64,000 nt of DNA from Curtobacterium sp. VKM Ac-1393 (GTDB lineage Bacteria; Actinomycetota; Actinomycetes; Actinomycetales; Microbacteriaceae), in assembly GCF_015350995.1 (NCBI RefSeq), contig NZ_JADKRW010000001.1:741420-805419 (forward strand), given 5' to 3'. The notes beneath the pieces are model-generated. The model had not been told where the DNA came from and did no database searches. It was given only the letters and a program-made list of their open reading frames with translations. This document shows, piece by piece, positions 16,570 to 26,329 of the stretch (within the stretch, counting starts at the first letter, position 1; the number at the start of each line of letters is the position of its first letter). Both the position numbers and the translations under genes were made by a program.

Positions 16570-18008
16570 GCAACGCCACCGCCCAGTCGTTCACGCAGGC
16601 GATCACGATCAAGCTCCGTGAACCCGCACGTGCTCGGAACCTCGAGCTCGTGCTGCTCGTCATCGCCTGCGGCATCTGCGCCGGCGCGATGGTGCTCGTG
16701 CAGCTCGGCACCAAGGGCCGGTTGTTCGACACCTCGGTGCTGTGGACCGGAGCCGCCATCCTCGGCCTCGCGCTCGTCATGCACGTGGTGCTGCGGGTCG
16801 TGGCGAAGAACGCCGATCCCTTCATCCTGCCCGTCGCCCTGGTGCTCAACGGCATCGGCATCGCGGAGATCTACCGCATCGACATCCACAACGGGCTGTC
16901 CGGGTGGAGCGCGATCGGCGTCAAGCAGATCGTGTGGACGCTGCTCGCGATGGTCCTGGCGATCATCACGCTGCTGTTGGTCCGGAACCACCGGTTCCTG
17001 CAGCGGTACCGCTACATCTTCATGTTCCTGACGATCGCGCTGCTGCTGCTGCCGATGCTCCCGGGCATCGGGTACGCACCCGGCGGAGCGCGCGTCTGGA
17101 TCCGCGTCGGGCCGTTCTCGTTCCAGCCCGGCGAGCTCGCGAAGATCACCATGGCGCTCTTCTTCGCCGGGTACCTCGTCACCGCGCGCGACTCCCTGTC
17201 GATCGTCGGCAAGAAGTTCCTCGGCATGACGTTCCCGCGCGCCCGTGACCTCGGCCCGATCCTGGTGATGTGGGGCGCCGCGATGGCCGTCCTCGTCTTC
17301 CAGCGCGACCTCGGCACGGCGCTGCTGTACTTCGGCCTGTTCCTCGTGATGATCTACGTCGCGACCGCGCGCATCAGCTGGGTCGTCATCGGCCTCGCGC
17401 TGTTCGTCGGTGGTGCCCTCGTCGCGCAGAGCGCCCTCGAGTACGTGCACGGCCGCTTCGAACAGTGGCTCGACCCGTTCAACCAAGAGGTCTTCAGCCG
17501 CGACACCCAGGCGAGCTACCAGCTCGTGCAGGGCCTGTTCGGCTTCGCGAACGGCGGGATCACGGGCACAGGTCTGGGCCAGGGTCGTCCGTACATCACG
17601 CCGGTCGCCAACGCCGACTACATCGTCGCCTCGCTGGGCGAAGAGCTCGGCCTGATCGGCGTCTTCGCGATCCTGGCGCTCTTCATCGTGCTCGCCTCGC
17701 GCGGCATCCGTGTCGGGTTCATGGCGCAGGACGACTTCGGCAAGCTGCTCGGCGTCGGCTTCGGCTTCGTGATCGCCCTGCAGGTGTTCGTCGTCGTCGG
17801 TGGCATCACCCGGGTCATCCCGGTGACCGGCCTGACCACGCCGTTCATGGCCGCGGGTGGTTCCTCGCTCATCGCCAACTGGATCATCGCCGCGATGCTG
17901 CTGCGACTCACCGATTCCATCCCAGCCGAACAACGCGTCCAGCAAGGCGCGATCCCCGCCGCGAGCGGGCGGTCCGCGCGTGCGACCAGGAAGGAGCGTC
18001 GTCGATGA
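16566..18008 (+). CDS. rodA: RodA/FtsW-family peptidoglycan glycosyltransferase
   Basis: 480 residues with about 10-12 membrane segments. SEDS-family landmarks are visible: FSFQPGELAKITM, VLVFQRDLGTALLYFGLF, and the C-terminal GLTTPFMAAGGSSLIANW. SEDS proteins polymerise lipid II with a partner class-B penicillin-binding protein, here PbpA directly downstream. Locus order matches actinobacterial rodA rather than the ftsW of the division cluster. ATGA overlaps couple it to pstP and pbpA. Confidence 0.94.
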   Translation: MSNATAQSFTQAITIKLREPARARNLELVLLVIACGICAGAMVLVQLGTKGRLFDTSVLWTGAAILGLALVMHVVLRVVAKNADPFILPVALVLNGIGIAEIYRIDIHNGLSGWSAIGVKQIVWTLLAMVLAIITLLLVRNHRFLQRYRYIFMFLTIALLLLPMLPGIGYAPGGARVWIRVGPFSFQPGELAKITMALFFAGYLVTARDSLSIVGKKFLGMTFPRARDLGPILVMWGAAMAVLVFQRDLGTALLYFGLFLVMIYVATARISWVVIGLALFVGGALVAQSALEYVHGRFEQWLDPFNQEVFSRDTQASYQLVQGLFGFANGGITGTGLGQGRPYITPVANADYIVASLGEELGLIGVFAILALFIVLASRGIRVGFMAQDDFGKLLGVGFGFVIALQVFVVVGGITRVIPVTGLTTPFMAAGGSSLIANWIIAAMLLRLTDSIPAEQRVQQGAIPAASGRSARATRKERRR

Positions 18009-19459
18009 ACCGACAGCTCCGCGGTGTCTCGACCGTCATCGTGCTCATGTTCGTCGCACTCTTCGTGTCGACGACGTCGATCCAGTTCTTCTCGGCCGAC
18101 TCGCTCCGTGCCGATTCGCGCAACTCGCGAACCATCCTGGACAGTTACTCGACCAAGCGGGGCGCGATCCTCGTCGACGGCAGCCCGATCGCCGAGTCGA
18201 CCCCGGTGGACGACCAGTACGAGTACCAGCGCAAGTACACGAACGGCGACCTGTACTCCGCCGTCACCGGCTACTTCACCATCGGCCAGGGCAACACCGG
18301 CATCGAGAGCGCGGAGAACACGGTGCTGTCCGGCAACTCGGACGCCTCGTTCTTCCAGAACCTCAACTCGATCCTCACCGGCCAGGACGTCCAGGGCGAC
18401 AACGTCAACCTGACGATCGACCCCGCCGTCCAGCAGGCCGCGTACGACGCGCTCGGCACGAACAGCGGCGCCGTGGTCGCCATCCAGCCGAAGACCGGCA
18501 AGATCCTCGCCATGGTGTCGAAGCCGAGCTACGACCCGAACACGCTCACCTCGCACGACACCGCGAAGGTCAAGGAGCAGTACGACGCCCTGCTCGGCGC
18601 CTCGTCGTCCCCGCTGCAGAACCGCGCGATCGGTGGCGACCTGTACACGCCCGGATCGGTGTTCAAGCTCGTCGTCGCCTCGGCGGCACTCGAGGGGGGC
18701 AAGTACAACCTCGACTCGACGTTCCCGAACCCGTCGCGACTGCAGCTGCCCGGCACGAGCACGTACATCAACAACGCCGAGGGCGGCACCTGCGGCGGCG
18801 GCGACAAGGTCAAGCTCCGCACGGCCATCCAGAACTCGTGCAACATCCCGTTCGCCGAGCTCGGGCAGAAGCTGGGCTACGACGCGATCAAGAACATGGC
18901 GGACAAGTACGGCTTCGGTGACGCCATCGAGGTCCCGATGTCCGCCACCGCCAGCCAGTACCCCGAGGTCGACTCGACCGCGCAGCTCATGCTGAGCGCG
19001 TTCGGCCAGGCGAGCGTCCGGGTGTCCCCGCTGCAGATGGCGATGGTCTCGGCCGGCATCGCGAACGGCGGCAAGGTCATGCAGCCCTCGCTCGTCGACT
19101 CGATCACCACGAGTGACCTGAAGACGGTCGAGTCCTTCTCCCCGAAGCAGTACAGTGATCCGCTGTCGTCCTCCGAGTCCGCTGACCTCACCGAGGCCAT
19201 GCAGAGCGTCGTCGACGCGGGCACCGGGACCAATGCCAAGATCGACGGTGTCGACGTCGCAGGGAAGACGGGCACGGCCGAAGGCGGAACAGGCGATCCC
19301 TACACACTCTGGTTCACCGGGTTCGCGCCCGCGAAGGACCCTGAGGTCGCCGTGGCGGTCGTCGTCGGAGACGGCGGCGGGCTCGGTCAGTCGGGAGTCG
19401 GCAACACGGTCGCGGCCCCGGTCGCGAAGAAAGTCATGGAGGCGGTGCTGAACAAATGA
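18005..19459 (+). CDS. pbpA: Class-B penicillin-binding protein PbpA (D,D-transpeptidase)
   Basis: 484 residues: an N-terminal membrane anchor (about 8-30), a pedestal domain and a transpeptidase domain. Active-site motifs are SxxK with nucleophile Ser218 (PGSVFKL), SxN (NSCNIPFA) and KTGT ([11 protein letters not shown]). It cross-links peptidoglycan made by RodA. Start and stop overlap rodA and pknA by 4 bases each, so all are translated from one transcript. Length and motif order are as expected for actinobacterial PbpA. Confidence 0.95.
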   Translation: MNRQLRGVSTVIVLMFVALFVSTTSIQFFSADSLRADSRNSRTILDSYSTKRGAILVDGSPIAESTPVDDQYEYQRKYTNGDLYSAVTGYFTIGQGNTGIESAENTVLSGNSDASFFQNLNSILTGQDVQGDNVNLTIDPAVQQAAYDALGTNSGAVVAIQPKTGKILAMVSKPSYDPNTLTSHDTAKVKEQYDALLGASSSPLQNRAIGGDLYTPGSVFKLVVASAALEGGKYNLDSTFPNPSRLQLPGTSTYINNAEGGTCGGGDKVKLRTAIQNSCNIPFAELGQKLGYDAIKNMADKYGFGDAIEVPMSATASQYPEVDSTAQLMLSAFGQASVRVSPLQMAMVSAGIANGGKVMQPSLVDSITTSDLKTVESFSPKQYSDPLSSSESADLTEAMQSVVDAGTGTNAKIDGVDVAGKTGTAEGGTGDPYTLWFTGFAPAKDPEVAVAVVVGDGGGLGQSGVGNTVAAPVAKKVMEAVLNK

Positions 19460-21237
19460 GACCCACCAGCGGACTCACCTTCGGTGGGCGGTACCAGCTC
19501 TCGTCCCGGGTCGCCATCGGCGGCATGGGAGAGGTGTGGCAGGCCACCGACCTCGTCATCGGCCGAACCGTCGCACTCAAGATCCTCAAGGACGAGTACC
19601 TCGGCGACCCCGGGTTCCTCGAGCGCTTCCGCGCCGAGGCCCGGCACGCTGCGCTCGTCAACCACGAGGGCATCGCCAACGTCTTCGACTACGGCGAAGA
19701 GGACGGCAGCGCCTACCTCGTGATGGAGCTCGTCCCCGGCGAAGCGCTGTCGACCATGATCGAGCGCGAGCACACGCTGCCGGTCGACAAGGTCCTGGAC
19801 ATCGTCGCGCAGACCGCGAACGCGCTGCAGGCTGCGCACGCCGTCGGCCTGGTGCACCGTGACATCAAGCCCGGCAACTTGCTCATCACGCCGGACGGCC
19901 GCGTCAAGATCACCGACTTCGGCATCGCGCGCATCGCCGACCAGGTCCCGCTCACCGCGACCGGCCAGGTCATGGGCACCGTGCAGTACTTGTCGCCGGA
20001 GCAGGCGAGCGGACACCCGGCGTCACCGTCCACCGACATCTACTCGCTGGGCATCGTCGCCTACGAGTGCCTGGCGGGTCGTCGTCCGTTCACCGGTGAG
20101 TCGCAGGTCGCGATCGCGATGGCGCACATCAACGAGCAGCCGCCGGCGCTGCCCGGGGACATCCCCGAGCCCGTCTCGGCACTCGTGATCTCGTGCATCG
20201 CGAAGAAGCCCGCCGACCGCCCCGCGACCGCCGCCAACCTGGCGCGCGCCGCACAGGCGCTCCGCCGCGGCGACGTCGCAGCGGCGACGGTGGCCGTGCC
20301 CTCGATCGCACAGGGTGGGACCGTCGCGTTCAACCCGCCGCAGGGCCAGGGGAACGACGCCGCCACGGCGCTGCTCGGCACCCAGGCCGGAGCGGCCGTA
20401 GCAGGTGCCGGTGGGCCTGGCGCTCCGCGATCGCCCGCCACGGACGAACCCGAGGAACCGAAGAAGAAGCGCGCGTGGATCTGGTGGGTCGTCGGCATCG
20501 TCGTGGTGCTCGCCATCGCGGGTGTCGTCGGAGTGTTCGCACTGAACGGTGCGGCCGACCCCGAGCCCAGCCCGTCGAAGTCCACCTCGAAGACCCCGCG
20601 TCCGTCGCAGGCCCCGTCGGAGACGCCGTCCCAGACGCCGGTGGACACCCGCGTGACGGTTTCGGCGGCCGACTACCAGGGCCAGAATGCCGAGCAGGTG
20701 GCCGCCCAGCTGCAGGCCAAGGGCCTCGTGGCCACGGTCGTCGCGGGCTCGAACGCGACGTCCTCCGACCAGGTCGGCACCGTCGAGTCGCTCAGCCCGG
20801 AGGGCAGTCTTGCGCAGGGCACGACGGTGACGATCAAGGCCTACGGTGACGTCCTGACGGCCGAGACCCCTGCGGTGGCGACGGGTGGCGACGTCAGTGC
20901 GTCCGGTCGCGTGACCTTCAGCTGGCCGTCGTACCAGAAGTGCCCGGCCGGGTACTCCGACGTCAGCTACACGTACACGATCGACAACGGCACCGTCACG
21001 TCGAACGGCAGCAGCTCGGGTTCGACGTCCGGCACCGCGGTGACCGTCGCAGGGGCGCAGTACGGCACGGTGACGCTGTCCTACAAGGTGACCTGCAAGT
21101 CGCCGCAGTCCGACGCCACGGTGGTCTCGGACTCCTCGCCCGGCGCCCAGGTCGAGTGGACCGAGCCGACGGACCAGACCACGACCGACCCGTCCGACGG
21201 GATCAACCCCACCGACGGCCCGATGGACGGCAACTGA
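19456..21237 (+). CDS. pknA: Serine/threonine protein kinase PknA-like, with one PASTA-like repeat
   Basis: 593 residues. The kinase domain (1 to about 270) has the Gly-rich loop [15 protein letters not shown], catalytic [17 protein letters not shown] and SPEQASG. One membrane helix follows at about 338-361 ([18 protein letters not shown]). The outer part starts with a Ser/Thr/Pro linker, then one PASTA-like unit ([21 protein letters not shown] region) and a further Ser/Thr-rich beta domain of about 110 residues. Mycobacterial PknA has no PASTA domain, so this outer region is an elaboration. Last gene of the fhaA transcript before a 121-base gap. Confidence 0.92.
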   Translation: MRPTSGLTFGGRYQLSSRVAIGGMGEVWQATDLVIGRTVALKILKDEYLGDPGFLERFRAEARHAALVNHEGIANVFDYGEEDGSAYLVMELVPGEALSTMIEREHTLPVDKVLDIVAQTANALQAAHAVGLVHRDIKPGNLLITPDGRVKITDFGIARIADQVPLTATGQVMGTVQYLSPEQASGHPASPSTDIYSLGIVAYECLAGRRPFTGESQVAIAMAHINEQPPALPGDIPEPVSALVISCIAKKPADRPATAANLARAAQALRRGDVAAATVAVPSIAQGGTVAFNPPQGQGNDAATALLGTQAGAAVAGAGGPGAPRSPATDEPEEPKKKRAWIWWVVGIVVVLAIAGVVGVFALNGAADPEPSPSKSTSKTPRPSQAPSETPSQTPVDTRVTVSAADYQGQNAEQVAAQLQAKGLVATVVAGSNATSSDQVGTVESLSPEGSLAQGTTVTIKAYGDVLTAETPAVATGGDVSASGRVTFSWPSYQKCPAGYSDVSYTYTIDNGTVTSNGSSSGSTSGTAVTVAGAQYGTVTLSYKVTCKSPQSDATVVSDSSPGAQVEWTEPTDQTTTDPSDGINPTDGPMDGN

Positions 21238-21325
21238 ACACCCCCCGGACGGGGACTGTCGACACCGTTCGGTAACGGTTCGGTCGAGCCCTCCGTGGCC
21301 AGCGTCTCACCAGGTGGTGCTGCCG

Positions 21326-21354
21326 TACACTGATCCGGACCGACAGACGGAGGA
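21326..21354 (+). promoter_or_regulatory. pknB promoter -10 and ribosome site
   Basis: TACACT (21326-21331) is a TANNNT-type -10 and GGAGGA (21349-21354) a ribosome site before the GTG at 21359. This implies that pknB has its own promoter besides read-through from pknA. Confidence 0.5.
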
Positions 21355-21358
21355 GTAC

Positions 21359-23182
21359 GTGCCAGAAGGTGTGACCGCGGGGATCACCCTCCTCGCCAAC
21401 CGGTACGAGATCGGTGACGTCATCGGTCGAGGCGGCATGGCAACCGTGCACCTCGGCAACGACACCCGTCTCGGTCGCAAGGTCGCGGTGAAGCTCCTGA
21501 AGCCCAGCCTCGCCAACGACCCGGCGTTCCGCACCCGCTTCCGGCAAGAGGCCCAGGCCGCCGCCCGCATGGCCCACCCGACCGTCGTCCGCGTGTACGA
21601 CGCCGGAGAAGAGACCGTGACCGAGACCTCGGGCGCCGAGGTGCAGGTCCCCTTCATCGTGATGGAGTATGTCGAGGGTCGTCCACTCTCCGACATCATC
21701 GCCGAGGGCGCAGTCGCCCCGGACGAGGCAGTCCGCATCACCGAGGGCATCCTCACCGCACTCGAGTACTCCCACCGTGCCGGCGTCGTGCACCGCGACA
21801 TCAAGCCCGCCAACGTCATGGTGACGCACAACGGCCAGGTCAAGGTCATGGACTTCGGCATCGCGCGGGCGATCACCGACACCTCGGCCACCGTCGCGCA
21901 GACCACGTCGATCCTCGGCACCGCGTCGTACTTCTCGCCGGAGCAGGCCCGTGGTGAGACCGTCGACGCCCGGACCGACATCTACTCCACCGGCGTCGTG
22001 CTCTTCGAGCTCCTCACCGGCCGTGCCCCCTTCCTCGGTGACACCCCGGTGGCGGTCGCCTACCAGCACGTCAGCGAACAGCCCGTCGCACCGTCCTCGA
22101 TCACGCCAGCGGTCTCACCGGCACTCGACGCCGTCACCCTGCACGCGCTGGTCAAGGACCGCACCCGCCGGTTCCAGAACGCTGCCGAGTTCCGCTCGGA
22201 CCTGCAGCAGGCCGCGGCGGGCCGTGTGCCGGCATCGACCAAGAAGATCCAGCAGAACGCCGCGAACGACGCGTCGACGGTGCTCTTCGGGGTCGACCCC
22301 CGCACCACCTCGAACCCGGCCGCGGCGTTCCGCGAGCTCGACGACGACACCGCCGAGCACCGTCCGCAGCGCACGCAGAACCGTCCGCCGGTGGCGTGGA
22401 TCTGGGTCGGCATCCTGCTGACCGTCGCGGTCATCGTCGGGGTGGTCTTCTTCGTCGCGAACCTGCAGCCGGGCAAGCCGCCGGTGTCGTCGTCCGTGAG
22501 CGTGCCGAACGTGACCGGGTCGACCTACAGCGCCGCCGCGGCCGCGCTCGAGAAGAAGGACCTCACGGCCGTCAAGGTCGAGGAGAACTCCGACTCCGTC
22601 GACAAGGGCATGGTCATCCGCACCGATCCCGGCTCCGGCATCAACGTGGGCCGCAGGTCCAGCGTCAACGTCGTCGTGTCGCTCGGCCCGGAGCGCGTCC
22701 CCGTTCCCGAGCTCAGCGGGCAGTCGCAGGCCGCCGCGCAAGAAGCGCTCGACGCCGCCGGCTTCCGCGTCGGTGCGATCAGTTCGGACTACTCGTCAGA
22801 CGTCCCAGAGGGCACCGTGATGAGCTCCGATCCGGCGTCCGGTTCGCTCCACACCAAAGGCATCGTGATCAACCTCACGGTCTCCAACGGCAAGGTGCAG
22901 CTGCCGAACGTCACCAACCAGCAGTTCGCCGACGCCAAGGCATCGCTCGAGCAGCTCGGACTCACCGTGACCCCGGCGCCGTCGAACGCGTGCACGGGCG
23001 GTCTGGTCACCCAGCAGGACACCCCAGAGGGCGACGTCGCCCAGGGCAGTGCCGTCACGCTGACCTACTGCGCCGCGTCGAAGCAGCCGTCCCAGGCACC
23101 CACCTCCGGTGCCGGCAACAGCGACGGCAAGGACAGTGGCGACAACGGAGGGGACAACGCCGACAACGGCGACGGCCGCTGA
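21359..23182 (+). CDS. pknB: PASTA-domain serine/threonine protein kinase PknB
   Basis: 607 residues from the GTG at 21359; GTG 21314 (upstream of the ribosome site) and GTG 21371 are alternatives. Kinase domain about 10-275 with IGRGGMATVHLG, VAVKLLK, VHRDIKPANVM, DFGIARAI and SPEQARGE; activation-loop threonines TSATVAQTTS are as in PknB. One membrane helix (WIWVGILLTVAVIVGVVFF) leads to three extracellular PASTA repeats that bind muropeptides or lipid II. The C terminus is a short Asp/Gly/Asn-rich tail. It regulates cell wall synthesis and division with PknA and PstP. Confidence 0.94.
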   Translation: MPEGVTAGITLLANRYEIGDVIGRGGMATVHLGNDTRLGRKVAVKLLKPSLANDPAFRTRFRQEAQAAARMAHPTVVRVYDAGEETVTETSGAEVQVPFIVMEYVEGRPLSDIIAEGAVAPDEAVRITEGILTALEYSHRAGVVHRDIKPANVMVTHNGQVKVMDFGIARAITDTSATVAQTTSILGTASYFSPEQARGETVDARTDIYSTGVVLFELLTGRAPFLGDTPVAVAYQHVSEQPVAPSSITPAVSPALDAVTLHALVKDRTRRFQNAAEFRSDLQQAAAGRVPASTKKIQQNAANDASTVLFGVDPRTTSNPAAAFRELDDDTAEHRPQRTQNRPPVAWIWVGILLTVAVIVGVVFFVANLQPGKPPVSSSVSVPNVTGSTYSAAAAALEKKDLTAVKVEENSDSVDKGMVIRTDPGSGINVGRRSSVNVVVSLGPERVPVPELSGQSQAAAQEALDAAGFRVGAISSDYSSDVPEGTVMSSDPASGSLHTKGIVINLTVSNGKVQLPNVTNQQFADAKASLEQLGLTVTPAPSNACTGGLVTQQDTPEGDVAQGSAVTLTYCAASKQPSQAPTSGAGNSDGKDSGDNGGDNADNGDGR

Positions 23183-23223
23183 GCCGACCACGCGTGGACG
23201 CGAGGGGCGGTGCGGGCGCGTGA

Positions 23224-23261
23224 CGGGCCTCCCGTCCGGCTGCTGACGGCCTGGAGGCCCG
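23224..23261. repeat. Inverted repeat of the GGAGGC dispersed family
   Basis: CGGGCCTCC (23224-23232) and GGAGGCCCG (23253-23261) form 9-base arms around 20 bases. The inner GACGGCCTGGAGGC is the reverse complement of a segment at 55.49 kb. It lies in the gap after pknB and may terminate that transcript. Nothing else gene-like is seen in 23183-23456. Confidence 0.6.
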
Positions 23262-23351
23262 GCGCGGTCCCGCCACGGGGCCACGCGTCCGTCATGGCGT
23301 CACGTCCACTGCCCCACACGCCGTCGTCTTCGCTCGGCGCACTACGGACGC

Positions 23352-23381
23352 CGAGACGCCGCCGTGTCCGGCGGCGTCTCG
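23352..23381. terminator. Hairpin between convergent pknB and trpG (13-base-pair repeat, copy 2)
   Basis: CGAGACGCCGCCG, loop TGTC, CGGCGGCGTCTCG. The stem is identical to the one at 6212-6241 although the loop differs. It stands between two convergent genes in both places, so a bidirectional terminator role fits. Downstream, 23401-23465 carries GCGCGTCAGGCGTGCTG repeats. Confidence 0.7.
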
Positions 23382-23456
23382 GTCACACGACGGCGTCGTG
23401 CTGACGCGCGTCAGGCGTGCTGGCGCGCTGGCGCGCGTCAGGCGTGCTGGCGCGCG

Positions 23457-24101
23457 TCAGGCGCGGTGCGTCGCGATGAGCGGACCCAGGCCAGCTGCGT
23501 GTTCTGCTGCCCCGGACAGTCCGGTGGTCTCGAGCCAGTTGCCGACCATGCGGTAGCCACCCTCGGTCAGCACGGACTCGGGGTGGAACTGCACGCCGTA
23601 CACCGGGTGCGCGCGGTGCTGCACGCCCATGATGACGCCACCACCCGTCCGCGCCGTCACCGTGAGTTCGTCCGGCACCGTGCCGTCGACGATCGCGAGC
23701 GAGTGGTACCGCGTCGCCCTGAACGGGTGCGGGACCCCGGCGAACAGCGTGCTGTCGTCGTGGTCGACCTGCGACGTCTTGCCGTGCATGAGTTCGTCGG
23801 CGTGCGTGACCGTGGCGCCGAGGGCCTCCGCGATCGCCTGGTGCCCGAGGCAGACCCCGAGCAGCGGCGTCTCGGACTCGATCGCGGCGTGCACCGTGGG
23901 GATCGAGACGCCGGCGTCCGCAGGGGTGCCGGGGCCGGGCGACAGGAGCACGCCGTCGTACTCGGCGATGCGGTCCGCGATCTCCGATTCCGGGAACGCA
24001 TCGTTCCGCACCACGTCGGTCTCGGCCCCGAGCTGCTGCACGTAGCCGTTCAGCGTGTAGACGAAGCTGTCGTAGTTGTCGACGACGAGGATCCTGGTCA
24101 T
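23457..24101 (-). CDS. trpG: Glutamine amidotransferase, TrpG/PabA-like
   Basis: 214 residues, class-I glutamine amidotransferase. Visible motifs: VVDNYDSFVYTL, LLSPGPGTP, catalytic Cys in LLGVCLGHQAI, and the His-Glu pair in YGVQFHPESVLTEGG. Such subunits give ammonia to anthranilate synthase or aminodeoxychorismate synthase; the synthase partner is not in the window, so TrpG and PabA cannot be separated, but actinobacteria carry a gene called trpG next to pknB. The minus-strand TACGGT (24110-24115) is 8 bases before the ATG, suggesting a near-leaderless mRNA. Divergent from crgA. Confidence 0.88.
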   Translation of the reverse strand: MTRILVVDNYDSFVYTLNGYVQQLGAETDVVRNDAFPESEIADRIAEYDGVLLSPGPGTPADAGVSIPTVHAAIESETPLLGVCLGHQAIAEALGATVTHADELMHGKTSQVDHDDSTLFAGVPHPFRATRYHSLAIVDGTVPDELTVTARTGGGVIMGVQHRAHPVYGVQFHPESVLTEGGYRMVGNWLETTGLSGAAEHAAGLGPLIATHRA

Positions 24102-24182
24102 GGCGGTTCACCGTACTCGTGGGGGATGTGTGCAGCGACCGCCGGGCCGATCCACACACGTGGTCACGGTAGGATACCGGCC

Positions 24183-24437
24183 ATGGCCAGTGACAAGGAC
24201 CGCACCAAGCCCGCCCGGAGGACCCGAGCCGACTCGGTCGACACCGCGGGGGACACCCCGAACCCGGTGTGGTTCAAGCCGGTCATGTTCGGCTTCATGA
24301 TCATCGGCCTCGTCTGGGTGATCGTCTTCTACATCTCCAACGCCACACTGCCCGTCCCGAGCCTCGGTTCGTGGAACATCCTGGTCGGCTTCGGCATCAT
24401 GTTCATCGGCTTCCTCATGACCACGCGCTGGCGCTGA
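24183..24437 (+). CDS. crgA: Cell division protein CrgA
   Basis: 84 residues with a charged N terminus followed by two membrane helices (about 31-52 and 63-80; PVMFGFMIIGLVWVIVFYIS and WNILVGFGIMFIGFLM). The NPVWFKPVM and MTTRWR ends are family landmarks. CrgA is an actinobacterial septation protein that interacts with FtsZ, FtsQ and penicillin-binding proteins. TAGGAT (24170-24175) sits 7 bases before the ATG and there is no ribosome site, so the mRNA is probably leaderless. Location beside pknB/trpG is conserved. Confidence 0.93.
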   Translation: MASDKDRTKPARRTRADSVDTAGDTPNPVWFKPVMFGFMIIGLVWVIVFYISNATLPVPSLGSWNILVGFGIMFIGFLMTTRWR

Positions 24438-24548
24438 GCCCCAGCCTCGAGACCCCCGACGCCCGTCGCACCGCAAGGTGCGGCGGGCGTCGTCGTTCTC
24501 CACAAGCGGCGCGGTCCCGATCGGCTGGATCGTCGAGGATTCCGGCGC

Positions 24549-24676
24549 TTGTCCACAGTTCTCCACACTCTCCACACGCCTCTCCACATCCGGACCCCGG
24601 AGTTGTCCACAGCTGTGTCCACAGTGGGGATAATCACACGCGTGTAACTCACCGCTTTGTCCACAGCTGTGGACAA
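24549..24676. promoter_or_regulatory. DnaA-box cluster away from oriC
   Basis: Four perfect TTGTCCACA boxes (24549-24557, 24603-24611, 24657-24665, and reversed 24668-24676) plus near-boxes TTCTCCACA (24559), CTCTCCACA (24568, 24580), GTGTCCACA (24615) and TGGGGATAA (24625). They fill most of the 373-base gap 24438-24810, which has no gene. The sequence is related to the array at 57.8 kb. A DnaA titration or regulatory site is inferred. Confidence 0.7.
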
Positions 24677-24756
24677 CTCTGCGGGGAGCCTGTGGACGGT
24701 GGTGTGTGCGGCGTACCCGAGGCTCGAGGCATCCCGGCTGAGACCCGAGGAACGAC

Positions 24757-24788
24757 GAACGCCCCGCCGCTGGTGCGACGGGGCGTTC
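24757..24788. terminator. Hairpin terminator after rhomboid gene
   Basis: GAACGCCCCG, 12-base loop, CGGGGCGTTC. It lies 22 bases past the stop of the leftward rhomboid gene. The same arm sequence forms the terminator at 48289-48334 after trxA. Confidence 0.75.
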
Positions 24789-24810
24789 GGTGGACGGAGT
24801 CCGCCCGGTT

Positions 24811-25665
24811 TCAACCGATGGTGACCGCGTAGCTGACCGCGGTGAGTGCGATCCCGACGACGGCAGCTCCGGCGAGCAGCGCGACCTGCAGGGGACGCTG
24901 CCGGATGTTGCGGGTCTTGGCGAACACGAAGCCCACCACGAAACCGCCGATGATGCCCCCGACGTGCGCCTGCCACGAGATGTTGGTACCGGGCAGGAAC
25001 CCGACGACGAGGTTGAGGCCCATGATCACCAGGAGCTGCACCGCGTTCTGCCCGAGGCTCCGCTGCAGGACGAAGAATGCCGCGAACAGACCGAAGATCG
25101 CGCCGGACGCCCCGACGACCCAGGTGCCCGGGGCGAGGAACGTGACGAGCATCGAACCGAAGATCCCGGTGATGAAGTACAGCGCCACGAACCGCCAGGC
25201 GCCGAGCATGTTCTCGAGCATCCGACCGAAGATCCACAGTGCCCACATGTTGAACAGGATGTGGAGGAAGCCCGAGTGGACGAAGAGCACGGTCACGACC
25301 CGCCAGGGCTGCGTGGGCAGCAGGAGCGAGTTGTAGGCGAACAGGCTGGTGAAGAAGCCACCACTGACCTGGTCCAGCAGCCAGATGGCGACCGTGATCG
25401 CCACGATGACGACCGTCGCCTTCTGGTCCAGCATCGCGAAGCGCCGCCGCGCGACCGTCAGCCCGCTGGGGGCTCCGGACGCACGGCGGTTCGCGGCGAA
25501 CTGTGCGCGCTGTTCACGCACACACTCCGGGCAGTGCACCCCGACTGCCGCCGGCGTCTGGCACTCCGGGCAGATCGTCCGCCCGCAGCGCTGGCAGAGC
25601 ACGAAGCTCTGCCGGTCCGGATGCCGGTAGCAGGTGTTGTTCGGGTTGTACGCCGGGTCGGTCAC
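24811..25665 (-). CDS. Rhomboid-family intramembrane serine protease
   Basis: 284 residues. The cytosolic N terminus has a zinc-ribbon-like set of paired cysteines and histidine (CYRHPDRQ, CQRCGRTICPEC, CPECV). Then six or seven membrane helices. Rhomboid landmarks: HSGFLHILFNMWALWIFG on the second helix, the nucleophile serine in GASGAIFGLFAAF and the catalytic histidine in WQAHVGGIIGGFV. The GTG at 25665 is used because the cysteine region follows at once; it lies 7 bases after the cyclophilin stop, so the two form an operon. Substrates unknown. Confidence 0.88.
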   Translation of the reverse strand: MTDPAYNPNNTCYRHPDRQSFVLCQRCGRTICPECQTPAAVGVHCPECVREQRAQFAANRRASGAPSGLTVARRRFAMLDQKATVVIVAITVAIWLLDQVSGGFFTSLFAYNSLLLPTQPWRVVTVLFVHSGFLHILFNMWALWIFGRMLENMLGAWRFVALYFITGIFGSMLVTFLAPGTWVVGASGAIFGLFAAFFVLQRSLGQNAVQLLVIMGLNLVVGFLPGTNISWQAHVGGIIGGFVVGFVFAKTRNIRQRPLQVALLAGAAVVGIALTAVSYAVTIG

Positions 25666-25672
25666 GTGAGGA

Positions 25673-26212
25673 TCAGACGCCTTCGACGTCGATGCTCTGG
25701 ATGACCACGTCCTCGACGGGCTTGTCACGGCCGTCGGTGGGGACGGCCTCGATGGCGTCGACGACGGCACGCGACTCGTCGTCGGCGACCTCACCGAAGA
25801 TGGTGTGCTTGCCCTGCAGCCACGGCGTCGCCACCGTGGTGATGAAGAACTGCGAGCCGTTGGTGCCGCGGCCGCCCTGGATGCCGGCGTTCGCCATGGC
25901 GAAGATGTAGGGGTTCTGGAACGTGAGCTCGGGTGAGATCTCGTCGTCGAAGCGGTAGCCGGGGCCACCGATGCCCTGACCGAGCGGGTCCCCGCCCTGG
26001 ATCATGAAGTCCTTGATGATGCGGTGGAAGATCACGCCGTCGTAGAGCTTGTCGGTGGACACCTTGCCCGTACCCGGGTGGGTCCACTCCTGCTGCCCCG
26101 TGGCGAGGTCGACGAAGTTCTTAACGGTCTTCGGAGCGTGGTTGCCGAACAGGTTGACGCGGATGTCGCCCTTGTTGGTGTGGAACGTTGCGACAGCGGT
26201 GTGCAGAGACAT
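25673..26212 (-). CDS. Cyclophilin-type peptidyl-prolyl cis-trans isomerase
   Basis: 179 residues, single cyclophilin domain with no signal peptide, so cytosolic like PpiA of mycobacteria. Active-site segments FHRIIKDFMIQGGDPLGQG, NGSQFFITT and WLQGKHTIFGEV are intact. The ATG at 26212 gives the conserved MSLHTAVATFHTNKGDI start. It catalyses proline isomerisation during folding. First gene of a leftward two-gene unit with the rhomboid protease. Confidence 0.95.
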   Translation of the reverse strand: MSLHTAVATFHTNKGDIRVNLFGNHAPKTVKNFVDLATGQQEWTHPGTGKVSTDKLYDGVIFHRIIKDFMIQGGDPLGQGIGGPGYRFDDEISPELTFQNPYIFAMANAGIQGGRGTNGSQFFITTVATPWLQGKHTIFGEVADDESRAVVDAIEAVPTDGRDKPVEDVVIQSIDVEGV

Positions 26213-26329
26213 GTTCCGATTCTCGCATGTACCGGCTGCGTGTGGACGGTACCCACAGGTGAGGCTCCGTGACCTGTCAGGGACTCTGGTGGCAGGATGG
26301 GTGTCACGCCGATCCGATGGAGGTACCAG

